DNA from: Patescibacteria group bacterium UBA5124
GTDB lineage: Bacteria; Patescibacteriota; Gracilibacteria; Absconditabacterales; Absconditicoccaceae
Reading direction: 5' to 3'
Length of the DNA: 21,986 nucleotides
Assembly (NCBI GenBank): GCA_002414185.1
Contig: DHYS01000030.1
Coordinates: 1-21,986, forward strand
Each line of letters begins with the position of its first letter. The first letter of the stretch is position 1. Both the position numbers and the translations under genes were made by a program. The notes under the pieces are model-generated. The model saw only the letters and a list, made by a program, of their open reading frames with translations. It had not been told where the DNA came from and ran no database searches. Shown piece after piece: positions 7,402 to 15,823 of this stretch.

Positions 7402-9381
7402 ATGAATATACGCAACTTCTGTATTATAGCACACATTGACCATGGAAAATCTACGCTGGCAGACAGAATATTAGAGATTACTGGTGCAATCAGAAAACTT
7501 GATCATAACCAAGTCCTAGACCGTATGGATATCGAACAAGAAAGAGGAATTACGATCAAGCTTACTCCTGCCAGAATGCAGCGAAAATGATACGAATTCA
7601 ATCTTATCGATACTCCAGGACACGTAGATTTTCAATACGAAGTATCTCGTTCGCTTGCAGCCGTAGAGTGAGCAATTTTGCTCGTTGACGCTTCGCAAGG
7701 AGTGCAAGCTCAAACCTTATCTGTCTTGTATCAGGCTATTGATCAGCATTTAACAATTATCCCTGTACTCAACAAGATTGATCTTCCTGCAGCTAATCCA
7801 GAAAGAGTAGCTCAAGAACTAGAAAATCTTATCGGAATAGATGCATCAGAGATTATCAAAGTTTCTGGAAAAACAGGAGAAAATGTAGATCAAGTCCTCG
7901 ATGCAATCATCGAAAGAATCCAAGATCCAGAAAGTTTCAAAAAAGCTCATCCCAAAAAATATCGAACATTAGGTAATGAATCTCATGAAGGTGCTGAAAA
8001 GCTAACAAGAGCCCTGATTTTTGATTCGGTATATGATCCATACAAAGGAGTATTAGCATATATCAAAGTGATCAACGGTCAGATGAAAGTAGGGGATACG
8101 CTCAATCTCGTACACTCAGAAAATATTATCACGCCTACTGAAGTAGGATATTTCACGCCAGAATACAAAGCAGATAAAATTCTCAAAGAAGGACAAATAT
8201 GATACGTGATGACTGGTCAAAAATCAGTAAGAGAAGTACAAATCGGAGATACAATCATCACTCAGGAAACACTCAAATCAGGTATTAACAAAGAACAATG
8301 TATTATTCCTGGATTCAAAAGAGTAAAACCGTTTGTATATGCAGGTGTGTACCCGATAGATTCTACTGATTATGATAAGCTCAAAGACTCACTGGAAAAA
8401 CTCTCCCTCAATGATAGTGCAGTTGAATATGATATGGAAGACTCAAAAGCCCTAGGATTCTGATTTAGGTGTGGTTTTTTGTGAATGTTGCACATGGATA
8501 TCATCAAAGAAAGACTGATTAGAGAATACAATATGGATACTATTTTTACTATTCCTACGGTAGTATATTTGATTAAATCAAAACATCTTTCTATCGATCC
8601 TATCAAGTCTGGGACAAATATTCAGGATTTGATAAAAACAGGACTCGCAAAACAAATACTCAAAGACTACGAAAATGATGATATAATAGAAGAAAATCTG
8701 ACTGCAGAACAACGCGAAATCCTTAAGCCATGGTTGGTTGTTAAATCAGGGGCAGATATGGTAGAACAGGGAGTTATTGATGAAATTTGGGAACCTATCG
8801 CCTTGGTAGAAGTAGTAGGACCACAGGAATTTGCTGGAAATATTATGCAGCTTTGCCAAGAATATAGAGGTAAATTACAAAAAATGGAATATATCGATGA
8901 AACTAGAGTAGTACGATACTATGAATTGCCAATGGGAGAAATTATTATCGACTTCTATGATAGACTCAAATCAGCAACCAAAGGATATGCAACGATGAAC
9001 TATGAATTCAAATGATATGAATCAGCAGATCTCGTAAAACTCGATATCCTCATCAATAATGAAAAAGTAGAAGCACTCAGCTGGGTAGTACATCAAGATA
9101 ATGCATATTACAAGGGAAGAGACGCAGTAGAAAGACTCAAAGAATTGATTCCAAAACATTTATTTGCTATCCCTATCCAAGCGGGTATTGGTACCAAAAT
9201 TATCGCTCGTGAAACGATTTCTGCGATGAAAAAAGACGTATTAGCCAAATGTTATGGAGGAGATGTTTCCAGAAAGAGAAAACTCCTCGAAAAACAAAAA
9301 GAAGGTAAAAAACGTATGAAAGCTATCGGTTCGGTAAATATGCCAAGTGACGTCTTTATCAAGATGGTAGCAAGATGATAA
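7402..9381 (+). CDS. lepA: translation elongation factor 4 (LepA)
   Basis: Ribosomal GTPase that remodels or back-translocates ribosomes. It is 659 aa with TGA as glycine, against ~600 in most bacteria. The GTPase domain shows AHIDHGKST, DTPGHVDF and NKID. The LepA-specific C-terminal region includes GFRCGFLGMLHMDI (around 354-367) and the tail SRKRKLLEKQKEGKKRMK. The extra length is one insertion of about 45 residues near 400-447, between TVVYLI and EPIALVEV, rich in charged residues. The start is the ATG at 7402. The natural stop is TAA at 9379-9381; the preceding TGA is read as glycine. Its last 7 bases overlap the rsuA-like gene. Confidence 0.96.
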
Positions 9382-10055
9382 GATTAGACAAATACCTTTC
9401 CAATCTTGGACTTATCTCCAGAAGAACTGCTGACAAAATCTTCAAATCAGCAGAGATTTTGGTAAATGGAGAACAAGCCAAAAAATCTGACCAAAAAATA
9501 GCGTATGGAGACGTAATCACGTTTGATGGTGTAGAGATCGACGTCCTAGAAAATGTATATTGTATCTTATATAAAACAGCAGGATATATTTCTTCTGATG
9601 AAGACGAAGATGGGTACCTGAGTTATCGTAATCAGATGCCAGATTGTCCCTATGTAGAGATGCTGCATGTCGCAGGAAGACTTGATCAAGATACAGAGGG
9701 GCTGCTCTTACTCAGTAACGACGGACGATTTATTCACCAAGTTATCAGCCCCAAGCGAGACAAGGAAAAGGAGTACGAAGTACACCTCGCCAAACCTATC
9801 TCAGACAAGGATCTCGGGCAGTTAGAAAGGGGAGTAGTCTTAGATGATGGCTACAAGACCCTGCCCGCCAAGACATCTCGCCTCGACACCAACAAAAAAA
9901 TTTCCCTCATTATCACAGAAGGGAAATTTCATCAGGTTAAAAGGATGCTCGAAGCTGTACAAAATAAGGTAATATATCTCAAAAGAACAAGAATTGGAGA
10001 CCGAACAATTGACGACCTCCAACCAGGAGAATGGAAATATATCGAGAAAGAATAA
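9375..10055 (+). CDS. rsuA: RsuA/RluB-family rRNA pseudouridine synthase
   Basis: Isomerises a uridine in rRNA to pseudouridine; by similarity closest to RsuA, which acts on 16S rRNA. It is 226 aa. The N-terminal S4 RNA-binding domain covers about residues 1-48 (MIRLDKYLSN). The catalytic domain holds GRLDQDTEGLLLL at 101-113 with catalytic Asp104, and the family C-terminal EGKFHQVKRML motif. The start ATG overlaps the lepA end (ATGATAA), which suggests translational coupling. It lacks in-frame TGA. RluB or RluE are possible alternatives that sequence inspection alone cannot exclude. Confidence 0.87.
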   Translation: MIRLDKYLSNLGLISRRTADKIFKSAEILVNGEQAKKSDQKIAYGDVITFDGVEIDVLENVYCILYKTAGYISSDEDEDGYLSYRNQMPDCPYVEMLHVAGRLDQDTEGLLLLSNDGRFIHQVISPKRDKEKEYEVHLAKPISDKDLGQLERGVVLDDGYKTLPAKTSRLDTNKKISLIITEGKFHQVKRMLEAVQNKVIYLKRTRIGDRTIDDLQPGEWKYIEKE

Positions 10056-10058
10056 TTA

Positions 10059-11645
10059 TTAAGCACTGAGAGAAGGATATTTTTCTGCTACTATTTTTTT
10101 AATTTCAATTTTTAATTTTTCTTTAACAGATTCTATATTTAAATCTAGTTTTCAAGATTCATCATTTAAATTTATTTTTATATCTGAATATTTATTATCA
10201 TTAAAGGTAATCACAAGAGTATTATTATCAGAATAACTTGTATTTGATTTGTTAAGGGTAAGTTCTTTTTTAAAGAATGTTTCGAGACCTAAGTTATTGA
10301 CTGTTCAAGGAAATAAGTCATTTAAGCTATAGCTCTTATAAAGAGATGTTAACAATTCGTTTTTTGATGTTTCAAGTTTTTGATTTTTATTATAAGTGTC
10401 TTCACGTTCATTTATTTTTTTGTTAAGTTCTGTATAATCGATAGCATTATTAGAGATAATGTCACGGCTATTTATTGTTCATAATTCCTTATTGCTATTT
10501 TGATATCTGATAGATAGATAAGGATTATTACCTACTTTCACTTTGATATTTTTGCTTTTTAATATATCGTTTTTGTTTATATTATTTACTATAGTATTTA
10601 TCAAATCTTCATCAAGAGGTTTGTCTTTGTTTTCAATCTTTGTAATTATTTGATTTAATATTATTTCAGAATTAAACATTTTATTTTGCTTAGATAGTCA
10701 TACCCTTCCATTATTGAAAAAGTTATATGTTTCTCAATCGTTAGATAATTGATAAGTAATTGTTTCATTTCGTTTAAAATTATTTTTTGCAATATCATCT
10801 TTAAATTTTTCTATATTATCAGTCTCAATCTTAGCAATAGTATTTCAGAAAATATCTTTTGATGTAGTTAATTTAGCATATTCACTAACTTTTGTAGTAT
10901 TAGAGATTTTTTCTAAAGCAAAATTATTATCCTTACCCTCTCCAATAAATTTGTATCAGTCACCAGGTCATAGTATTTTAGTTCAATCTTCATTGATTTT
11001 CCATAATTTTTGTTGATCTGGATATTTTTTAGTTCGTTCAAGGACAGTTTTTTCTGAAAGGTATTTAATTTTTCTTTTATCTATATTATTTTTTAGATTC
11101 GGAATATCTAATTTAGAAATATTATCGATATTATCATTAACTTCACTTTTAATCCAATTTTCCAATCAACCCAAAGCTCTTTTAGTCTGATTTCCAAAAA
11201 CTTGATCTGCTTCTACTTTAGCTGTTGTAGTAGTATCTTTACCATATTCTTTAGCTGTTTCATATTTAATTGTTTGAGAAAGTATTTGAATAAGAAAGGC
11301 GAGATCGTTTTCCTTTGGACTTTTTATAATATTTTCTATCCATTTCGGTGTTGGAACAATTATATCATCTTTTTTTACTTCCTTAGCTTTTAACGTCCAA
11401 CTATTATCATTTTTTTCTACATGCTCATTAAATACTTTTGCAATATCAGAAAATTTCATTTCCGTAGGGGGGGTGGTTTTATCTCAATCTACATCTATTT
11501 TTATAGCTGTTTCTTGTAAAGCTTTTTTTAGAGTATCTGGAGTCGTATCTTTTAATTTTTCAATACCCTCTTTCTCATCAGATGAAAGTTTATCATTGAT
11601 TTCTATTTTATCAAGAATTTCACTTTTGATATTAAGATCTGCCAT
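10059..11645 (-). CDS. 528-aa Asn/Lys-rich protein with a peptidoglycan-binding-like segment
   Basis: Broken into many pieces under the standard code, this reads as one 528-aa protein with TGA as glycine. It is rich in Asn, Lys, Asp, Ile and Thr and has no signal peptide or membrane segment. Around residues 117-165 a helix (FLIQILSQTIKYE) is followed by ADQVFGNQTKRALGGLENW, which resembles a peptidoglycan-binding-1 fold (usual pattern DGxFGxxTxxAVxxFQ). The remaining ~360 residues resemble nothing I know and alternate charged helical and Asn-rich stretches. It follows the 88-aa gene by 21 bp, so the two share a promoter. It converges on the rsuA-like gene with a 3-bp gap. A role in cell-wall contact is only a guess. 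Confidence 0.75.
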
Positions 11646-11666
11646 TTGTGATAATAAAAAAATAAA

Positions 11667-11933
11667 TTATTTATTTCTAAGTTGAGCCAATGCTATTTTG
11701 GTTTCATTAGATATTTCTAGTGTCTGTTTGTTATAAATGATATTCATCATAAAATTGTACAAAAATTCTAAGATATTATCATCAATATCTTCTTTGTTTC
11801 CAAAATAGTTGTAAAGTTCTGTAAAAACAGGGGCTTTGCTTTTGGCTAATTTCAAAACTTCTTTAACTTTTCCAAGTTTATTTTGATGAGAAAGTTGTTG
11901 AAAATCTTCAATAGCTTGTCTTGTATGAAGCAT
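11667..11933 (-). CDS. hypothetical small helical protein, 88 aa
   Basis: I do not recognise this protein. It is fully alpha-helical in appearance and soluble, with no signal peptide. The ATG at 11931-11933 is preferred over upstream in-frame alternatives because it lies about 25 nt after the start predicted from the perfect promoter at 11965-11993. It is the first gene of a two-gene unit; the 528-aa gene begins 21 bp after its stop codon. A small protein before a large partner suggests a chaperone, inhibitor or co-secreted pair, but nothing in the sequence proves this. Confidence 0.7.
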   Translation of the reverse strand: MLHTRQAIEDFQQLSHQNKLGKVKEVLKLAKSKAPVFTELYNYFGNKEDIDDNILEFLYNFMMNIIYNKQTLEISNETKIALAQLRNK

Positions 11934-11964
11934 AATGAAAAAAAACATATAAAATCTTTTTAAA

Positions 11965-11993
11965 ATTATATTCCAAAAAAGTATTTTTGTCAA
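11965..11993 (-). promoter_or_regulatory. perfect consensus sigma-70 promoter
   Basis: On the minus strand TTGACA (11988-11993), a 17-bp spacer and TATAAT (11965-11970): both boxes and the spacing are ideal. It drives the 88-aa plus 528-aa operon and predicts strong constitutive or repressor-controlled expression. Confidence 0.8.
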
Positions 11994-12015
11994 ATTTTTA
12001 TATATTTTTTATGCA

Positions 12016-12043
12016 TTGATTTCAGAGAGGAATTATATATAGT
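12016..12043 (+). promoter_or_regulatory. candidate promoter of the 76-aa gene
   Basis: TTGATT (12016-12021), a 16-bp spacer and TATAGT (12038-12043). It is divergent from the perfect minus-strand promoter about 25 bp away and leaves a leader of roughly 28 nt. Confidence 0.5.
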
Positions 12044-12078
12044 AAAAAAATGTGTAAAAATAAAATCTTATTTTAAAT

Positions 12079-12309
12079 ATGGCAAATTATGGAACTCCGA
12101 TTACAGGTCAGTCTGTAGGTTTGATAATAGGAAGTGCAAAAAATCCTATATCTATTAGAAAGGGAAGAAAGCTTAGAAATGGTAATTGGGCAGATTGGAA
12201 AGATGAAACCGAACGATTGATGGCTACTGCTATAGAGGATTATCCTCCCAAGAGGAAAAAAAAGAAAAAAACTCCTGTATCTAGGAGAACAAAGGAGTCT
12301 ACTAATTAG
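12079..12309 (+). CDS. hypothetical small basic protein, 76 aa
   Basis: I do not recognise this protein. The N-terminal half has Gly- and Ile-rich strand-like stretches (TGQSVGLIIGSAKN); the middle has NGNWADWKDETERLM, and the C-terminal third is strongly basic, with eight Lys/Arg in a row around residues 58-65, typical of nucleic-acid or ribosome binding. It has its own promoter and terminator. It ends in TAG and contains no in-frame TGA. A nucleoid-associated or ribosome-associated role is possible but unproven. Confidence 0.65.
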   Translation: MANYGTPITGQSVGLIIGSAKNPISIRKGRKLRNGNWADWKDETERLMATAIEDYPPKRKKKKKTPVSRRTKESTN

Positions 12310-12324
12310 TAGCTCCTTTTTTTT
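12291..12324 (+). terminator. intrinsic terminator
   Basis: A stem formed by AAAGGAG with CTCCTTT, extended inward by CTACT/AGTAG around an AATT loop, followed by a T run. It overlaps the stop codon of the 76-aa gene. Confidence 0.85.
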
Positions 12325-12334
12325 AATTAAAAAT

Positions 12335-12363
12335 TTGCATTATTTCCAAAAATACAGTATAAT
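12335..12363 (+). promoter_or_regulatory. promoter of the potassium channel gene
   Basis: TTGCAT (12335-12340), an ideal 17-bp spacer and perfect TATAAT (12358-12363). The expected start near 12370 leaves a leader of about 25 nt. Confidence 0.65.
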
Positions 12364-12394
12364 TGATTATATTTTACCTCATATGATATGAAAT

Positions 12395-12892
12395 ATGCAG
12401 TTTAAATTGGCAGCCAAAAAATTATTTAGTAATCTTATTATAATTGAAATCTGAGTTATTATAATATTTCTTATATTAGGAAGTTACTTATTTCATATTA
12501 TAGAAAATCATACTTTTTTTGATTCGATCTATTTTATGGCAATGACGATGACTACAATTGGTTTTGGAGATATTACACCACATACTGATATAGGAAAGAT
12601 ACTCGTAATAGTTTATGGATTTATGGGAGTACCATTGTTTGTATCACTTTCAGGGCTTATATTAGAATCTAGATTTAATAAAACAATCAGAAAATATATA
12701 GTAAAAGTACACAAAGAAGTACAGGCAGCTGAAGAAGAGATTAGACATGTAGAAGAAAAAGTAACGAGAGAAATTGAAGAAGCAATAGGAGATACCCAAG
12801 ATAAAGTAGAAAATAATAAAGATCAAATAGAAAAAATAGAACAAGTAATGGAAGAAAAAAAATCTTGGCGAAAAAAAATTCTTAAAAAATAA
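12395..12892 (+). CDS. two-TM potassium channel with a C-terminal coiled coil
   Basis: Pore-forming K+ channel subunit that would assemble as a tetramer in the cell membrane. It is 165 aa. TM1 is at about 15-34, the pore helix at 42-53, the selectivity filter TTIGFGD at 53-59 (a variant of TVGYGD) and TM2 at 67-91. A charged helix from about 100 to 155 looks like a coiled coil that could hold the tetramer together or sense the cell state; there is no RCK/TrkA-N domain. The first half needs TGA read as glycine and starts at the ATG at 12395. It is a single-gene unit with its own promoter, and ruvC converges on it. Confidence 0.88.
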
Positions 12893-12898
12893 ACATAA

Positions 12899-13372
12899 TT
12901 ATTTGGAAATTTTATGTCCTATATAAGCTAATCCAAGTGCGTCAGCTGCATCATTATATGCTGGTATATCTTGTAATCTATAAAATTTCATAATCATTTT
13001 TTGGACAAGCATTTTTTCTGCTTTTCCATTTCCCGTAATATATTTTTTGAGTTCTATAGGCGTAAATTCTTGGACAGGAATATTATTTTTGGAAAATAGC
13101 ATCATCAAGGCTCATCTAAGTCCATAAACAAACTCAGCGTTATTTTGATTAAATTTGGTGAAAAAGAGCTGTTCTATAGCAACAGTCTGAATTGTATATT
13201 TTTGTAATAAATCTTCAAAAAAATTATAAATCTGAACTATTCTTGCGAACTGATCTTCTCTAGTAGGGGAGGTTTGATGTTGAAGCAAAATCCCTGCATC
13301 TACAATAGTGAGATCAGGATTGATTAATGCATATCATAATTTTCTAACACCAGGATCTATCCCTAAAATCAT
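12899..13372 (-). CDS. ruvC: Holliday junction resolvase RuvC
   Basis: Endonuclease that cuts Holliday junctions after branch migration by RuvAB. It is 157 aa, a normal length. The catalytic acidic residues are all visible: Asp6 (GIDPG), Glu67 (AIEQLFF) and Asp141/Asp144 in DAADALGLA near the C-terminus. The KAEK segment around 117-120 fits the family DNA-binding region. Two in-frame TGA codons occur. The ATG at 13370-13372 starts directly at the first beta strand. It lies 63 bp behind map on the same strand, separated by a palindromic repeat. Confidence 0.93.
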
Positions 13373-13393
13373 AAATATATAAATAAAATAAAT

Positions 13394-13434
13394 GTCATTC
13401 CGGCCTAGTCTTTTTGGAGCTGGAATCTATTTTA
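13394..13434. repeat. GTCATTCC...GGAATC palindromic repeat between map and ruvC
   Basis: An inverted repeat with GTCATTCC on the left, GGAATCTATTTT on the right and an 8-bp stem with one mismatch (13397-13404 with 13419-13426). Similar short repeats beginning GTCATTCC and ending GGAATC are scattered between genes in many bacteria. There is no strong T run, so it is a poor terminator. Confidence 0.4.
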
Positions 13435-13435
13435 A

Positions 13436-14212
13436 TTAAAATCCTAAGTTTTCAGTAATTCAAGAAAGTATCTCATATCAGTTTTCTGTAATAAGTATCG
13501 TATATTCCCAGTGAGCTCAGAGATCTCCATCTTTGCAGTAGAGATTCCAATCATTATCTTTTCTGGTAACAAAATCTTTTGAAGATACAGCAGTAATAGG
13601 TTCTATAGCAATTACCATACCTGGTTTAAGAAAAGTTTTTTTCATAGAAGGATGGGGAATATTGTAGATATGTGGATCTTCATGAACTTTGTTTCCTACT
13701 CCATGTCCAGTAAGTTTTTCTATTACAGAAAACCCAGCATTACGAATATGATTATAAATGCTATGAGAATAATTGATTACAGGAATATTTGGACCTAGTT
13801 CTTGGATAGCAAGATCAAGTCATGTTTTGGTAGCAATAACTAAACTATGAGCCAAAGGATTTGCTAATTCTCCTCATATTACCAGACTGATAGCAGAATC
13901 AGTAATAGCTCATTGATAGTTTACTCAACAGTCTATCTTAAGAAGGTCTCAGTTTTTGAGTGTATATCCATCAGGTATCCCATGAACAACACAGTCATTG
14001 ACAGATAAACAAAGATTTGCAGGAAATCCATTATAGTTTTTGAATGCTCATTTGATTGCATTTTTTTTCATAAAATCTTCTGCAATAAATTCTAATTCAA
14101 TTAACGTAATCCCTGCTTTGGCAGCATCACTTAGCTTATATAATAATTCGTTGAGATATTTTCCTGAAGCTCTAATAGCTTCGATTTGTTTAGGAGTTTT
14201 GATAAGAGACAT
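13436..14212 (-). CDS. map: methionine aminopeptidase, type I
   Basis: Metalloprotease that removes the initiator Met from nascent proteins. It is 258 aa with TGA as glycine, typical of type I. The five metal ligands are all present: Asp94 (KIDCG), Asp105 (TDSA), His170 (TGHGVG), Glu204 (IAIEP) and Glu236 (HWEYT). The substrate-pocket motif NDCVVHGIPD (72-81) is clear. In the last motif Tyr replaces the usual His after Glu. The start at 14210-14212 gives the normal MSLIKT N-terminus; an upstream in-frame TTG is rejected. It is followed by ruvC and has no adjacent secY/adk, unlike many bacteria. Confidence 0.94.
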
Positions 14213-14306
14213 GAGTTTATATCTATGAAACAAAAAAGAGTTTGAAATTGTTCTTGGAAACAATATATATGATAACGTATATTTATTCTTATAGAAATGT
14301 ATTTCA

Positions 14307-14741
14307 ATGAAAAATATAGTTTTTGCCTTATTGTTACTATTAATAAGCTCGTTTACATTTGCACAAGAAGTAGAAGAACCAGTTTCTTCAGATGATATTC
14401 TAAGCTGAGAAGTACTTACATGAACAATTGAAACCGGTGAAATAATTAGTCGATCTGGAAAATGTTATAAAGAAGTATCTCATACTATAGCCAAACAATA
14501 TAAAGAAAAAAGATTGGAATGGCATAGTCAAAAATTTGATATAAAAAAAGAAATACTAGAACTAATGAAAGAAAAAACAGAGTCTAGAAAAGACAAACTA
14601 AAGAGAGGAGAATTGTCTTCAGAAATAAGAAAATTAAATGATGAAATATGGAATATAAATGTAAGTATAGCATTGTCATACAAAAATGAATATGAAGATA
14701 GATACTTTGCAAAAAAATCTCAACCTAAAGAATGTAAATAA
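14307..14741 (+). CDS. secreted small coiled-coil protein, 144 aa
   Basis: I do not recognise the family. The first 21 residues form a clear Sec signal peptide: a Lys, then FALLLLLISSF, ending in TFA before QE, a fit to an AxA-like cleavage site. The mature part begins with an acidic Ser/Thr-rich linker (about 22-50), then a long charged helix (about 60-130) likely to be a coiled coil. Two Cys, one after the linker and one next to the C-terminus, could form a disulphide. It has three in-frame TGA, read as glycine in the linker. Divergent from map, with its own terminator. Confidence 0.78.
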
Positions 14742-14743
14742 AT

Positions 14744-14777
14744 AAAAAATCCCTCCAATAGTGGGGGATTTTTTTTG
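14744..14777. terminator. bidirectional terminator
   Basis: AAAAAATCCC-type stem (14744-14755 with 14763-14774, one G-T pair) followed by T. It ends the secreted-protein gene on the plus strand and can also end dut on the minus strand, because the A run on the left acts as a T run there. Confidence 0.8.
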
Positions 14778-14784
14778 ATAAAGA

Positions 14785-15216
14785 TTATTTTCAGCTAGAA
14801 CCAAAACCTAATTCTCATCTTTGACTTTCTTCAAGATCTTCCACTTCTTGCCAAGTTACAAAATGGCATTTTTCTATAATAAATTGAGCTATTTTATCTC
14901 CTTCATTGATTACAAAATCTTCAGTACCAAAATTGATCAATATAGCTCATATGTCACCTCTATATCCAGCATCAATTACTCCAGCAAGTACATCTATTCC
15001 ATGTTTGTAAGCTAATCCACTACGAGGAGCGACTCTTCCATAGTATCCATGAGGAATTGCAGTAGAAATATTTGTTTTGAATAATTTTCTTTCACCTGGT
15101 TTGAGGGTATAAGCTTCTGTAGAAAATAAATCATATCCAGCATCTCATAGTGTTGCTTGAGAAGGGATTTGAGCTTTTTCTGAAAGTTTCTTAAAAGGAA
15201 TAACTACTTCATGCAT
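14785..15216 (-). CDS. dut: dUTP diphosphatase (dUTPase)
   Basis: Hydrolyses dUTP to dUMP and pyrophosphate, keeping uracil out of DNA and feeding dTMP synthesis. It is 143 aa, normal for the trimeric type. All five family motifs are visible: motif 1 AGYDLF, motif 2 GRVAPRSGLA, motif 3 GVIDAGYRGDIGA with the catalytic Asp, motif 4 GDKIAQFII and motif 5 RGELGFGSSG, in which two of the glycines are TGA codons. The start at 15214-15216 gives a normal N-terminus. Confidence 0.95.
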
Positions 15217-15293
15217 AGTAAACAAAGGTAAAGAATAAAATACATTGTCTATCAGCTTACCAATTTCCTAAAAATTATCCAGACTATTTTTTA

Positions 15294-15328
15294 TATACAA
15301 AAAAAGCTCCCTAAATTATAGAGAGCTT
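15294..15328 (-). terminator. intrinsic terminator of the 134-aa gene
   Basis: On the minus strand AAGCTC (15323-15328) pairs with GGAGCTT (15304-15310), with an inner AT-rich stem, followed by a T run read at 15294-15305. Confidence 0.8.
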
Positions 15329-15337
15329 AATAATAGC

Positions 15338-15742
15338 TTAATCTAAACATGCCATGGAATCATTTCCTAATTTAGAAAATCTTTTAGGATTTGTTTTCTT
15401 AATGATTTTATCAAATACAAGATGCTTTTCTGTTAAAATATATTCTTTTATACAAGTCTTTTTGTCGCTAATACCTACAAAGGCACAACTTATTTCATCC
15501 AGGTCTTTGTATGGTAATGAGATGAAAAAGAATACATTCTGACTGTTTTCTATAATCAGTTTTTTTACATAAGGGAGATCGGTTTGAATATTTGTTGTAG
15601 TATCAATGATACATCCCACTACAAAATACCCATTTCCAAGGTTTTTGATTGCTTGATCCAAAAAGGGATCTCTTTTAGTAGTTTGCCCTGAACACAATGA
15701 TAGACAGGAGGCTAACATTAATAAAAATACAAATGCTTTCAT
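15338..15742 (-). CDS. secreted or lipid-anchored small protein, 134 aa
   Basis: I do not recognise the family. The N-terminus is a hydrophobic export signal (MKAFVFLLMLASCLSLC). LASC at residues 10-13 fits a lipobox, so Cys13 could be lipidated; alternatively the signal continues to about CSG at 17-19. The mature part has four further Cys (about 44, 86, 96 and 132), an even number that would allow two disulphides. It has no in-frame TGA. A promoter is visible before it and a terminator after it, so it is a single-gene unit between PLD and dut. Confidence 0.78.
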   Translation of the reverse strand: MKAFVFLLMLASCLSLCSGQTTKRDPFLDQAIKNLGNGYFVVGCIIDTTTNIQTDLPYVKKLIIENSQNVFFFISLPYKDLDEISCAFVGISDKKTCIKEYILTEKHLVFDKIIKKTNPKRFSKLGNDSMACLD

Positions 15743-15788
15743 AGGGGTAGTTTTTTATTAAGTTTTTGTTAGATTTTTTTCGAGAAAA

Positions 15789-15816
15789 ATTATATTCTAT
15801 TAAAGAATAAATTCAA
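15789..15816 (-). promoter_or_regulatory. promoter of the 134-aa gene
   Basis: On the minus strand TTGAAT (15811-15816), a 16-bp spacer and perfect TATAAT (15789-15794), giving a leader of about 40 nt. Confidence 0.6.
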
Positions 15817-15823
15817 GAGTATG

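Noticed and set aside
77..9378. Broken genes or frameshifted pseudogenes in gyrB, rpoD, ruvA, lepA and others
   Set aside because: The breaks are all TGA at glycine positions with the frame continuing; reading TGA as glycine restores full-length conserved proteins.
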